From Bacillota bacterium (lineage in GTDB: Bacteria; Bacillota; Clostridia; Christensenellales; CAG-138), in the NCBI GenBank assembly GCA_023399275.1, contig JAEWQH010000102.1, positions 1 to 26,195 of the forward strand: DNA of 26,195 nt. Reading direction: 5' to 3'. The position numbers and the translations under genes were made by a program. The notes beneath the pieces were generated by a model. It worked only from the letters and a program-made list of their open reading frames with translations, was not told the DNA's origin and made no database searches. Shown piece after piece: positions 1 to 7,594 of this stretch. The first letter of the stretch is position 1; every line of letters starts with the position of its first letter.

Positions 1-136
1 CCTTTTGCGCGTCGTTGATGTTCTTCAGGTTTGTCTGTTTGCCCAGCTGCAGCGTCAGATAGGTGCCCAGCACGCCAATGAGCGTGATGAGCAGCGTCGC
101 CGCAACCTGGAGGCCGTATTCCATTAGCAGTTCCAT
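1..136 (-). CDS. LLH-type phage holin, 5' part only (partial)
   Basis: The first 45 codons of a gene that continues beyond the left edge. The ATG at 134-136 has an AGGAAG ribosome binding site about 6 bases upstream. The visible protein starts MELLMEYGLQ, followed by one hydrophobic membrane segment (about residues 8-30, rich in A, L, I, V and G, containing LITLIGVLGTYLTLQLG) and a polar stretch with KQTNLKNINDAQK. A short N-terminal membrane helix ending in a G-x-Y-L-x-L-x-x-G pattern and then a polar helix is what LLH-family holins (Gram-positive phages) look like. Holins make membrane holes that release endolysin. It is downstream of the endolysin and the small coiled-coil gene in the same direction, which fits a lysis cassette. 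The missing C-terminus leaves the family call moderate. Confidence 0.62.
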   Translation of the reverse strand, partial: MELLMEYGLQVAATLLITLIGVLGTYLTLQLGKQTNLKNINDAQK

Positions 137-192
137 TTCATCTTCCTTTCTTATTGACTCAGTTATTGCTTTATGTCGTTTTTTGAGCCGTA

Positions 193-444
193 TCAGGTCT
201 CCTCGATGACACGTATCCGCGCCTCGTGGTCATTCAGCCGCCCGTCCTGCGCGCGCGTGCAGTCCCAGATGCGCGCATGCGCACCGCGGTTATCCGCCGT
301 CAGGCGCTCCATGCTCTTCTCAAGCTGCTCCATCGTCGCCGTCAGCCGGGCGATGGCGTGCGCAAGCTTGACCATCGGTGCGACTACGGCGGCGCAGAGC
401 GTAAGCAGCGCAGCGATCACGCCGACCACGTCCCATTCCTGCAT
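193..444 (-). CDS. Small phage-type membrane/coiled-coil protein (XhlA-like)
   Basis: An 83-residue protein with one N-terminal membrane segment (about residues 6-26, VVGVIAALLTLCAAVVAP) and then a long amphipathic helix (about 28-82) with leucine/isoleucine heptads, ending in NDHEARIRVIEE. This layout, and the H-E-x-R-I ending, match the small XhlA/hemolysin-like proteins found beside holins and endolysins in Gram-positive prophages. In PBSX-type phages such proteins help the holin or endolysin at the membrane. The ATG at 442-444 has AGGAGG overlapping the endolysin stop codon, so the two genes are probably translationally coupled; the holin start follows after 56 bases. The sequence shows the architecture; the role in lysis is inferred from family and neighbours. 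Confidence 0.6.
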   Translation of the reverse strand: MQEWDVVGVIAALLTLCAAVVAPMVKLAHAIARLTATMEQLEKSMERLTADNRGAHARIWDCTRAQDGRLNDHEARIRVIEET

Positions 445-456
445 ATGCTTCCCCTC

Positions 457-1341
457 CTAATACCAGTTTGGGCGCAGGTATTGCGTCCAGGCCCCGAAGC
501 TGTCCGTCCGCCGCTTTACGAAGTTCCAGCCGCGCCTGTTTGCAACACGCGTGAGCTGGCAGCCATATGCACCGCCCATCCACTCCACCGCATAGCCGCC
601 GCCCGCATAGAGGCCGATGTGCCCACTCTTGTGCAGCAGATCCGCCGGATTAAGCGCATCGCTTTCGATTTTGCGCATCGACTTGCTTCCGGCAAATCCG
701 TCCGCCGAGAGGTCAAACGTTGACTTTACGACGCCCGCGTGCCGCAGCAGGCCAACGACGCCGCCGGAGCAATCCGCTCCTGTGATCTGCGGGTTTTGTT
801 GCACCGCGCGCTCCATCATCTCCTGCCGGCCGCCGTCGTAATACTCCGGCTGCCGCTTGGCGCCGCTGCGAATTCTGGCCAGCGTGATCACATTGGGCGA
901 CAGATCGGTATTGTAGAGATTTCCACCGCGGATATAGAGGCTTTGGGGGTATTCGCCCGGGGCATCCGCATCGCAGGCAAAGCACAACGCATCCAGCACG
1001 ATGGCGCGCCGCGTCTGGCCCGCGCCCTCCAGCGCGCTGAGAATCGCCGAGGCCGCGTCGTCGCCGATCTGCGCCGGTATGTCCGCGCGCTGCGCCTGCG
1101 TCACGGCGGGCGCTTCCTCGGGAAACAGCGCGGCGTAGGTCAGCGGGCCGACGATCCCGTCCGCCTCAAGTCCGCTTTTCTCCTGAAACGCCTTAACCGC
1201 GCGAAGCGTGTCCGCGCCGAACACGTTGGTTTGAAGCTGCATGATATGCGCGGCGTAGCAGCCTAGTTCCAGCAGCCGCCGTTTGACCCGCAAAACATCT
1301 TCCCCCTCGCTGCGATAGCGCAGCAGCCTCGTCAGCGGCAT
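457..1341 (-). CDS. Endolysin: PG-binding domain plus NlpC/P60 peptidase
   Basis: A 294-residue peptidoglycan hydrolase without a signal peptide. Residues about 7-73 are a peptidoglycan_binding_1 domain (pattern G-x-D-V-x-x-V-K-x-x-L, then F-G-x-x-T-x-x-A-V-x-x-F-Q and D-G-I-V-G-P-x-T). Residues about 92-294 are an NlpC/P60-type domain: nucleophile Cys191 in GADCSGG, His241 in SGHIGLYAG and a likely third polar residue near Glu253. Such enzymes cut peptide bonds of the wall stem peptide. The lack of a signal peptide fits a phage enzyme released through a holin, and both downstream genes are holin-like. The ATG has AGGAGG eight bases upstream. Unusually, the gene directly upstream is a host-type gene rather than a phage structural gene, so this could be a prophage edge or a domesticated cassette. 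Confidence 0.85.
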   Translation of the reverse strand: MPLTRLLRYRSEGEDVLRVKRRLLELGCYAAHIMQLQTNVFGADTLRAVKAFQEKSGLEADGIVGPLTYAALFPEEAPAVTQAQRADIPAQIGDDAASAILSALEGAGQTRRAIVLDALCFACDADAPGEYPQSLYIRGGNLYNTDLSPNVITLARIRSGAKRQPEYYDGGRQEMMERAVQQNPQITGADCSGGVVGLLRHAGVVKSTFDLSADGFAGSKSMRKIESDALNPADLLHKSGHIGLYAGGGYAVEWMGGAYGCQLTRVANRRGWNFVKRRTDSFGAWTQYLRPNWY

Positions 1342-1566
1342 GGTGCGCCTCCTGTTCTGCGCTTCGCTCTAAGGTGCGCCTGCGTCAACGCTGCCCGCGT
1401 GCGACGTGCGGGCGTTTTGCCCGCCAAAGCGGGCGGATGCAACAAAAAAACTGGCATCGGTCTCCTCTTTCAGGGTATCCGATACCAGTTTGCATGATTT
1501 CGCCGTCTGCGATTCTTGGAATTGCGCCGCGTCTTGATTCCGATAACGCAATCGGCGCGTTTTTCT
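1342..1566. other. Spacer between host gene and lysis cassette
   Basis: 225 bases with no gene. It contains the terminator at 1448-1491 and a GC-rich imperfect repeat around 1408-1437 (cgggc and gcccg arms, able to form more than one short hairpin in either direction, without a T-run). I see no convincing promoter for the endolysin: there is no good -10 hexamer within 80 bases of its start. Confidence 0.5.
1448..1491 (-). terminator. Intrinsic terminator downstream of the YbaK-GNAT gene
   Basis: Inverted arms 1448-1460 and 1479-1491 pair over 13 positions with one mismatch/wobble, around an 18-base loop. Read on the minus strand the stem is followed by a run of seven T. It lies 76 bases after the stop codon of the YbaK-GNAT gene and separates it from the endolysin cassette. 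The plus direction has no T-run after the stem. Confidence 0.7.
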
Positions 1567-2535
1567 CTATTGAGCCGCGCCAGCTATCTGATCGAGGTCA
1601 AATCGAAAGATGCAGTGCGGCGAATGCGCCCCGTCGCGGTACAGCGCGCTGTAGCTTGCCGGCACCCGAATCTCGAGCAGTGTGCCGCCCAGTTTTTCCA
1701 GCGTTTTGCGCGAAGGCGTGTTGTCCGCGCGGCAGGTGACGATCAGATACGGCATGCGGTGTGCGCGTGCAACTTCGAAGACGAGCCTGCAGGCCTTACC
1801 CGCGTAGCCGTTGCCGCGGAACTGCTCCCGGACCGCATAACCGATGTTGCCGCCGAAATAGGTGTTTCGCACGTAACCGAGCCGCAGGTCGATCTTCCCG
1901 AGCGTCGCCCCGTCGCCAAGGCGCACGATGTCGAAGTTGTACATCGGCACAAATCCCTTCTCTTCGTCCGCCCCGGAGACGGACGAAACGCGCAGCGAGA
2001 TCTCCCCGTCCGCGCGCATCTCCAGTGTCTCACGCGGCAAAGGGTCGATCGCGGGATCATCCCCCTCCGCCCAATCCTTGCACACGTCCGCCCAACCGGC
2101 TGCCCCGCTGTAGCGAAAAAGCTCGTCCGCGCTCACCTCGATCGCGCTGTTTGCGCTACCGCAGGCGGGAAACACCGTTGCAAACCGCCTGAGCGAAACA
2201 TCCAGATAGACGGGCGTCCCCTCCGGCAGGGCAAACGGGCAGACGCCGCCGACTTCGCTGCCGGTGAAGCGCTCCACCTCATCGGCGGATAGCATCCTGG
2301 CTTTCGCGCCGAAAAAATCCTTAAACTTGCGGTTATCCACGCGGGCGTCGCCCGCAGCCACCACGAGGACGCACCCCTCGCCCAGCGCAAAGGAGAGCGT
2401 CTTTGCGATGCGCGCGAGGCGCACGCCGAGCGTCTGCGCGGCAAGCTCTACCGTAGCGGAGCTGGTTTCAAATTCCCAAACGCGCTGCTCAAGGTTGCGC
2501 GCGCGAAAATACGCTTTGACCCGTTCGATCGACAT
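1567..2535 (-). CDS. YbaK/aminoacyl-tRNA deacylase domain fused to GNAT acetyltransferase
   Basis: A 322-residue two-domain protein. Residues about 1-150 are a YbaK/ProX-type editing domain: the family lysine (Lys45 in ARIAKTLSF), the LDNRKF-like segment VDNRKFKDFFGAKARM at 66-81, and the hallmark GGVCPFALP at 96-104. This family removes wrongly attached amino acids from tRNA (YbaK: Cys-tRNA-Pro; ProX: Ala-tRNA-Pro). Residues about 165-315 are a GNAT domain with the acetyl-CoA loop QFRGNGYAGKA (238-248) and the C-terminal DNTPSRKTLEKLGG helix. No stop or frameshift separates the two, so the fusion looks real. The start has AAGGGG nine bases upstream. The substrate of either half cannot be read from the sequence. 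A terminator precedes and another follows the gene, so it is probably transcribed on its own. Confidence 0.85.
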   Translation of the reverse strand: MSIERVKAYFRARNLEQRVWEFETSSATVELAAQTLGVRLARIAKTLSFALGEGCVLVVAAGDARVDNRKFKDFFGAKARMLSADEVERFTGSEVGGVCPFALPEGTPVYLDVSLRRFATVFPACGSANSAIEVSADELFRYSGAAGWADVCKDWAEGDDPAIDPLPRETLEMRADGEISLRVSSVSGADEEKGFVPMYNFDIVRLGDGATLGKIDLRLGYVRNTYFGGNIGYAVREQFRGNGYAGKACRLVFEVARAHRMPYLIVTCRADNTPSRKTLEKLGGTLLEIRVPASYSALYRDGAHSPHCIFRFDLDQIAGAAQ

Positions 2536-2571
2536 ATCGTATTACCCCTTGTGTCCTCTTTTGTTTCGTGA

Positions 2572-2613
2572 TAAAAAACGGCGCCCCGTCTGTTTTCCAG
2601 ACGTTCGCGCCGG
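2572..2613 (-). terminator. Intrinsic terminator after the acyltransferase gene
   Basis: On the minus strand a strong GC stem (outer arms CGGCGC/GCGCCG, inner arms CGTCTG/CAGACG around GAAAA, with small internal bulge) is followed by six T. It lies 28 bases after the stop of the PlsC-like gene. Confidence 0.85.
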
Positions 2614-2640
2614 GTTACGGATGGTGCAGGTGCGCGTGCC

Positions 2641-3819
2641 CTACCGGCCTTCCGGCTGCCGCAGCAGCTCGAACAGCGTGAAGTACTTCCTGCCGCAGTA
2701 AGGGGTCTTCGCCGCGCGCAGCTCGTAGGACATGCCCTCCACCGAAAACATCATCTTATAGACGCCCATCAAGCCCATGCTGCTGATATCCTTGAGCTGA
2801 AACGAATGGCTGCCGACACGGAGCGCCTGCTTGGTCATCGTCAGCGTGCCGGTCTCCAGCGTTCTGCTCCTATGCCCCGGTCCGATGCCGATGAGCCGAA
2901 CGCCCTGGTCGGCGTAGACCGTCTCATCATCCGCAAGCGCGGCCGCGTACTGCGCGATACGTCCGTTTTGCCAGTAATCCCAGTCGCGCACCGTGGTAAA
3001 CGGCGGTTCGGGATCGCCCAGCTCCACCTTTTCAAAAAAGCCGGTCTCCGTATAGCGCACACGCATGCCGCATGTGCAGGAAAATACATCCCCGCTGCCG
3101 CACAACGTGCCGGTTTTTCCGCACTTGGGGCAGAAATACAGCGCGTTTTCCAGCCCCTTTGCGAGATCCTTTCCCTTGTAGCGGTAGGGCTTGATCTGCT
3201 GGCGCTCAAATGCGTCCTCTTGAATATCCTCCCGGATGCGGTCGTTGACCTGCTCTGGCGTCATCTGCTTGAGCTGCTCGGGCGTATAGACGTTGACCAC
3301 ATAGCCGCGCATATATCCCTTTCGTGTGGTGCGGCTCCAGCGAGGCGTGGTGAGATAGCCCCCCTCGAAACGGTAGGTCACGAGCGATGCGCCCGTCGCC
3401 TTGGCAAGCTTGCCCGTGGCGGGAAAAATCGGCCCGGTCACGCCGTTGTAGGAGCGATTCCCCTCCGCGAAAAGGCAGACGTTCGCCTTCTTGCGGATCG
3501 TGCGGATTACGTTCATCGCGGCTGCCGCATCCGTCATGCCCTTCACGCGCGAGATCGGCGCGAAAAAATAGGTCAGCAGCCAAGAAACGAACCCCTTGCG
3601 AAAGAGATGCTCACTGGAGACGAAATACATGTGCTCCGAAAAGCTCAGCGCGAGCAGCGCGGGGTCCAGCTCGCCGTTGTGATTTGCGGTGATCAGAAAC
3701 GGTCCCTTACCGATCTGCGCCGGCTCCGGGTGAAAGCCGAAGATGTTTTTGAGAATCCCCCCGAGCGTCGTCTTGAGAAACCGAAAGACCCATCTATGCC
3801 GAACGATGGCCTGTTCCAT
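2641..3819 (-). CDS. PlsC-like lysophospholipid acyltransferase with C-terminal zinc ribbon
   Basis: A 392-residue protein. The N-terminal part (about 1-200) is a glycerolphosphate acyltransferase domain: the catalytic H-x4-D motif is NHNGELD at 46-52 (His47, Asp52) and the second hallmark is FAEGNRS at 117-123. These enzymes move an acyl chain to lysophosphatidic acid or a related acceptor at the inner membrane face. Hydrophobic segments near 10-28 and 76-90 could anchor it. The C-terminal half is extra for this family: a Cys cluster CPKCG (230-234) with Cys240, Cys248 and Cys250 looks like a zinc ribbon, followed by a beta-rich segment (about 275-385) resembling a PH-like fold. The start has a GGTGG site and a clear promoter lies 36-76 bases upstream. 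The acyltransferase family is sure; the true acceptor is not known. Confidence 0.88.
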   Translation of the reverse strand: MEQAIVRHRWVFRFLKTTLGGILKNIFGFHPEPAQIGKGPFLITANHNGELDPALLALSFSEHMYFVSSEHLFRKGFVSWLLTYFFAPISRVKGMTDAAAAMNVIRTIRKKANVCLFAEGNRSYNGVTGPIFPATGKLAKATGASLVTYRFEGGYLTTPRWSRTTRKGYMRGYVVNVYTPEQLKQMTPEQVNDRIREDIQEDAFERQQIKPYRYKGKDLAKGLENALYFCPKCGKTGTLCGSGDVFSCTCGMRVRYTETGFFEKVELGDPEPPFTTVRDWDYWQNGRIAQYAAALADDETVYADQGVRLIGIGPGHRSRTLETGTLTMTKQALRVGSHSFQLKDISSMGLMGVYKMMFSVEGMSYELRAAKTPYCGRKYFTLFELLRQPEGR

Positions 3820-3865
3820 ACGATCACCACCTTTTCCTTTATCCCATATCCTATATTATATCATC

Positions 3866-3895
3866 ATTATAGCGCAGCCGTACGGCATCCCGCAA
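3866..3895 (-). promoter_or_regulatory. Sigma-A promoter of the PlsC-like gene
   Basis: Minus strand: -35 TTGCGG (3890-3895), 18-base spacer, -10 TATAAT (3866-3871). A second TATAAT sits at 3855-3860 without a good -35. A 6-bp hairpin (GCGCCT/AGGCGC, 3903-3920) lies directly upstream and might be an operator or the weak 3' end of the hydrolase transcript. Confidence 0.7.
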
Positions 3896-3935
3896 GCAGT
3901 GTGCGCCTGTTGCAAGGCGCGCCGGCAGCGGGCGT

Positions 3936-5699
3936 TTACTGCCCGGGCTCCTCCCGCGGCGGCGCTGCGCCGGGCGCATCCGAAAGGCGCGCGTTGACGG
4001 CGCGCACGCGCTCCGCGTCCATCTTGAGCACCTCGCGGTCATAGCTGACAAAGCCGTTTGTCTCCTGCTCCACGTCGGAAAGCTGGGTGTAGATTGCCGC
4101 GGAAAGCCCTTTGGCCTTGGCGGGGGTCACCTCGCGCGCATAGAGCCGCTCAAACGCCGCGCTCAGCGCCTCGGCGCTCCTGAAGCGCTTGTAGCCAAAC
4201 TCCTTTTCGGAGAAGCTGTGCTCCGGCAGGCGCAGGCCGTAGCCGCCGAATTCACTGAGCACCACCGCGCGAGCGAGCGTGTCCTTTGAAAACCGGTAGG
4301 GCTTAAAGTAGACGTGCAGACTCCTGACGTCCCCGCCCTTCTGGTCGTGCCAGCCGCTGGCGTGGTCGATCGTGCGCGTGCCGTCCAGCGCGCGGATGGC
4401 GTCCACGGCCTTATTTGCGTCGAACTGTCCCCAGCCTTCGTTAAACGGCACCCACATAGCGACGCACGGGCTGTTGTACAGCAGCGTCACCGTCTCGCGC
4501 AGCTCGCGCGCATACGCCTCGCGCCCGCGCACCTCCTCCCGCGAAAAGTAGGCGTAGTCGCTGTCCGGGTGCGAATTGCCGAGCATGAGCGGCAGCGAAA
4601 CGGCCGCCTTGCCGTATGCTCCGCCACCGTTGACCATATCCTGCCAAACGAGCATACCCAGCCGGTCGCAGTGGTAATACCAGCGCAGCGGCTCGATCTT
4701 GATGTGCTTTCGGAGCGTGTTGAACCCCAGCTCCTTCATCCGCGTGATATCGCTGACCATGGCTTCATCACTCGGCGCGGTGTACAGTCCGTCCGGCCAG
4801 TAGCCCTGGTCGAGCACGCCGTTGTGAAAGTATGGCGCGTTGTTCAAAAAAAGACGCGGCGTGCCCGCAGCATCCCGTTCCAGCGAGCATTTGCGCATGG
4901 CAAAGTAGCTCTCCACGCGATCCCGCTCAAAGGTCATGGAAAAATCGTAAAGCTTCGGCTCCTCCGGGCTCCAGGGCGTGAAGCCCTCCATCGGCAGGCG
5001 CAGCGGAACGCCGCTGACAAACTCCGTCTCGGCCCCGAGCAGCTGAACCGCCCCTTCGCCGCCGCAGTTCGTCCATATCGTGAGCTCCACCTCGGCATGG
5101 TCAAACAGCGGCGTGATGCGCACGGATTCGATGCGCCGCTTCGGCGCGCGCTCTAGCCAAACCGTCTGCCAGATGCCGCTCTGCGGCGTATACCAGATGC
5201 CGCCGGGTTTGCTGCTCTGTTTCCCGCGCGACCAGCAAGCCGTGTCGGTCTCATCCCGCACGCGCACGATCAACTCGTTTGAAATGCCGTTGACCAACGC
5301 CTCGCCCAACGAAACGGTAAACGGAAGATATCCGCCCGCGTGGTGCGTCAGGGTGACGCCGTTGAGCCGCACCTCGGCAAACTGGTCGACCGCACCGAAA
5401 TACAGCAGCAGGTCTTCGATGTTTGGGTCATATCCCAGCGGCGCCTCAATCCCGCGGCGGTACCAGAGGCACTCGTCCGGCTGAAGCGTCCGGCCGACGC
5501 CGGAAAGCTCACTCTCTGGCGAAAACGGCACGAGGATCACCCCGTCGAAGCGCTCCGGGGGCGTCTGGCGCGACGCGGCGCTGATAGCGTATTCCCACGC
5601 GCCGTTTAGGTTGGCGCAGTTGCTCCTGCGAAACTGCGGGCGCGGATACTCTTGCAGGATATGCTCGCGATCGAGCGCCTTCCCCCATTTTGTCTGCAT
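3936..5699 (-). CDS. Glycoside hydrolase family 2 (beta-galactosidase/glucuronidase type)
   Basis: A 587-residue enzyme with the GH2 order: sugar-binding jelly roll (about 15-180, with ANLNGAWEY at 29-37), an immunoglobulin-like domain (about 185-275) and a TIM barrel (about 280-570). The acid/base is Glu421 in PFNEGWGQFD and the nucleophile is Glu483 in VLSEFGGYG; LNTLRKHIKIE-type barrel signatures are present. GH2 enzymes hydrolyse terminal beta-linked galactose, glucuronic acid, mannose and others; the sugar cannot be told from sequence. There is no signal peptide, so it should act on imported oligosaccharides in the cytoplasm. It is shorter than LacZ (about 1000 residues), lacking the C-terminal beta-sandwich domains. 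GGAGG precedes the start by eight bases, and only 32 bases separate it from the upstream exporter gene, suggesting one operon. Confidence 0.9.
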   Translation of the reverse strand: MQTKWGKALDREHILQEYPRPQFRRSNCANLNGAWEYAISAASRQTPPERFDGVILVPFSPESELSGVGRTLQPDECLWYRRGIEAPLGYDPNIEDLLLYFGAVDQFAEVRLNGVTLTHHAGGYLPFTVSLGEALVNGISNELIVRVRDETDTACWSRGKQSSKPGGIWYTPQSGIWQTVWLERAPKRRIESVRITPLFDHAEVELTIWTNCGGEGAVQLLGAETEFVSGVPLRLPMEGFTPWSPEEPKLYDFSMTFERDRVESYFAMRKCSLERDAAGTPRLFLNNAPYFHNGVLDQGYWPDGLYTAPSDEAMVSDITRMKELGFNTLRKHIKIEPLRWYYHCDRLGMLVWQDMVNGGGAYGKAAVSLPLMLGNSHPDSDYAYFSREEVRGREAYARELRETVTLLYNSPCVAMWVPFNEGWGQFDANKAVDAIRALDGTRTIDHASGWHDQKGGDVRSLHVYFKPYRFSKDTLARAVVLSEFGGYGLRLPEHSFSEKEFGYKRFRSAEALSAAFERLYAREVTPAKAKGLSAAIYTQLSDVEQETNGFVSYDREVLKMDAERVRAVNARLSDAPGAAPPREEPGQ

Positions 5700-5731
5700 G
5701 GTGTGTTCCTCCGTCTATCCAGATTCATGCG

Positions 5732-6922
5732 TCAGCGCGCGTCGGCTTCCTTGGCGCGCACGCTGGATTTATCGATTTCGATCACGGCGTAGCAGTTTCC
5801 CTCCAGCGCATGGATGCGTTCGGAGACGGCGTTTCGCACCGCCTCGTCCGTCATGGAAAATCCAAACGGAACCACCACGTCAAACACGAGGTTCGTATGC
5901 GTCGGCCCGGCTACCACGCGAAAATCGTGCAGCGTCAGCCGTTCGTCCAGCCCGGCGAGGATCCTCTGCGTCTCCGCGCGCAGGCGATTGGTCTCCGCGT
6001 CGTTCGTCTCCACGGGGTCCATGTGAATCACCGCCTGGCAGCCGCACTCGCTCCGAAGCAGCTTCTCGAGGTTATCCACAGTGTCGTGCAGCTGGATCAT
6101 ATCCCCGTCGGCCGGCACCTCCGCGTGCAGCGAGATCATCCGCCGCCCGGGGCCGTAGTCGTGCACCACGAGATCGTGCACGCCGATCACGCCCTCCTGC
6201 GCCAGTGCAATGCGCTCGATCATATCCACAAACTCCTGCGTGGGCGGTTGCCCCAGCAGCGGGCTGATGGTCTCTTTTGCCGCGCGCACGCCTGTATAAG
6301 CGATGAAAAGCGCAACGGCGAGACCGGCGTATCCGTCGATATCCCACCCCGTCCACTTGCCGATGAGCATGGAGAGCAGCACTACGCCGCTCGCCGCCAC
6401 ATCCGAAAAACTGTCCATCGCGGTGGCGCGCATGGCCGCGGAGTCGATCTTTTTGCCGACGCCGCGGTTGTAGAAAAACATATAGAGCTTAACGAGGATC
6501 GCGGCCGCAAGCACAGCCAGCGCAATTGGCGAAAACGCAACCTCCTCGGGCCGCAGAATTTTCTCCACCGAGGTCTTCCCCAGTTCAACCCCCATCAAGA
6601 GGATCGCCATGGAGACGATCAGGCCGGAGATGTACTCAAACCTGCCGTGTCCGAAGGGGTGCTCCTTGTCCGCCTTTGCCTCCGAAAGACGGAATCCGAT
6701 CAAGGTGATGACAGAGCTGCCTGCGTCGGAAAGGTTGTTGAACGCATCCGCCGTAATGCCGATGCTGCGGGTCATCGCCCCCGCGGCCAGCTTGCCCGCA
6801 AAGAGGAGAATGTTGAGCAGGATACCGACCGCGCCGCAAAGCACCCCGTAGCACAGCCGTACGTCGGGGGATGCGTAGTCGTCGTGATTTCGGATGAAGA
6901 GTTTTGAAAGCAGCGTAATCAA
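5732..6922 (-). CDS. Cation diffusion facilitator exporter, Mn-type motif
   Basis: A CDF transporter of 396 residues from the preferred start, with six membrane helices (about 24-210) and a cytoplasmic metal-sensing domain (about 215-300) plus a C-terminal tail. The transport site reads N62-x3-D66 in helix 2 (ADAFNNLSD) and D170-x3-D174 in helix 5 (MDSFSD). Zinc CDFs normally carry His here; the Asn/Asp combination is the one described for the manganese exporter MntE, so Mn2+ efflux is the best guess. HPFGHGRFEY (88-97) is a family signature. I choose the TTG at 6920-6922 because GGGAGG lies five bases upstream and homologues begin at this point; the in-frame GTG at 6967 has no binding site and would lie beside the preceding gene's terminator. 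Confidence 0.87.
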   Translation of the reverse strand: MITLLSKLFIRNHDDYASPDVRLCYGVLCGAVGILLNILLFAGKLAAGAMTRSIGITADAFNNLSDAGSSVITLIGFRLSEAKADKEHPFGHGRFEYISGLIVSMAILLMGVELGKTSVEKILRPEEVAFSPIALAVLAAAILVKLYMFFYNRGVGKKIDSAAMRATAMDSFSDVAASGVVLLSMLIGKWTGWDIDGYAGLAVALFIAYTGVRAAKETISPLLGQPPTQEFVDMIERIALAQEGVIGVHDLVVHDYGPGRRMISLHAEVPADGDMIQLHDTVDNLEKLLRSECGCQAVIHMDPVETNDAETNRLRAETQRILAGLDERLTLHDFRVVAGPTHTNLVFDVVVPFGFSMTDEAVRNAVSERIHALEGNCYAVIEIDKSSVRAKEADAR

Positions 6923-6975
6923 GCTGGCCTCCCGCAAAGCGGCATCTGAAAACCGGAGCAGATTCACAAAAGCGA

Positions 6976-6998
6976 CGGCATATCAAAATCATATGCCG
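6976..6998 (-). terminator. Probable terminator after the DUF1508 gene
   Basis: Perfect 8-bp arms CGGCATAT/ATATGCCG around a 7-base loop; on the minus strand followed by TCGCTTTTG, a weak T-run. It lies about 40 bases after the DUF1508 stop. Confidence 0.55.
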
Positions 6999-7037
6999 CC
7001 GCATTCCATATCACTTGCGCCCGGGCTGTCGGTAAAA

Positions 7038-7403
7038 CTATTCGATGACAGTGTCCGAATCCGCGTTTTTCTTCACGCTCTCAATGCCGCCGATGGCGGA
7101 GGCTTTTGCCGAATACCCCTCGGAAGCGAGGATCGGCTCGCCGTTCTTGGCGCGCAGGCGGAAGCGGAACTCGCCGGCTTTGTCCTTATACAGCTCAAAC
7201 ACGGGGTTGGTCAGATTCTTCCAGCCCTCGACGGTTTGGTCTTCCATCTTCGCGATGGGCGCGTTTTTCTTCACGCTCTCAATGCCGCTCTTGGCCGAAG
7301 CTTCGGAGGAGTATATTTCCGACTTGCCGATCGGCTCTCCGTTGGCTGCTTTGAGTACGAAATACGGCCCGGTTTTGCTTTGTTTGATGACATATTTTCC
7401 CAT
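7038..7403 (-). CDS. YegP/UPF0339 family protein with two DUF1508 repeats
   Basis: A 121-residue soluble protein made of two similar units, about 12-50 and 78-116. Each has the pattern F-x-L-x-A-x-NGEPI, then S-E-x-Y-S, then SGIESVKKNA or GGIESVKKNA. This NGE-containing double repeat defines the DUF1508/YegP family, small proteins of unknown function found in many bacteria and often abundant. GGAGG lies eight bases before the ATG. The two copies of the GIESVKKNA segment are identical over 28 bases of DNA (7063-7090 and 7261-7288). A weak promoter candidate, TTGCAT-17-TATGGT on the minus strand (7428-7456), could serve it. Function unknown; family call firm. Confidence 0.9.
   Translation of the reverse strand: MGKYVIKQSKTGPYFVLKAANGEPIGKSEIYSSEASAKSGIESVKKNAPIAKMEDQTVEGWKNLTNPVFELYKDKAGEFRFRLRAKNGEPILASEGYSAKASAIGGIESVKKNADSDTVIE
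7063..7288. repeat. 28-base exact direct repeat inside the DUF1508 gene
   Basis: Positions 7063-7090 and 7261-7288 are identical for 28 bases and encode the end of each DUF1508 unit. The flanking repeat sequence is only similar, so this stretch may have been homogenised by gene conversion. Confidence 0.85.
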
Positions 7404-7594
7404 AGCGTTCAGCCTCCGTTTTTTGTTACCATATCACCTTTATAGGCAAAATGCAAGCACGCGCCGCGCCGCGCAAGCGCGCCGCCAAGATTGTTCACAA
7501 TCGATTTAGGCTGTGATGCCGTGCTTTCGGCGTTCTCGATTTTCCGGCGTTTTTTCGGCTGGGCTCGCCTGCATTACAACGTATTTTATGCATA

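Noticed and set aside
2806..4044. Long open frame on the plus strand opposite the acyltransferase gene
   Set aside because: It mirrors codon structure of a real gene on the other strand, has no recognisable domain and no binding site; a side effect of high GC.
6923..6967. GTG start at 6967 for the CDF exporter
   Set aside because: No ribosome binding site, additional residues are not like the family, and it lies nine bases from the hairpin of the neighbouring gene; the TTG at 6922 has GGGAGG at good distance.
7489..7502. GATTGT-tc-ACAATC as a LexA/SOS box
   Set aside because: It does not fit the GAAC-N4-GTTC form of Gram-positive LexA sites; left as an unassigned palindrome.
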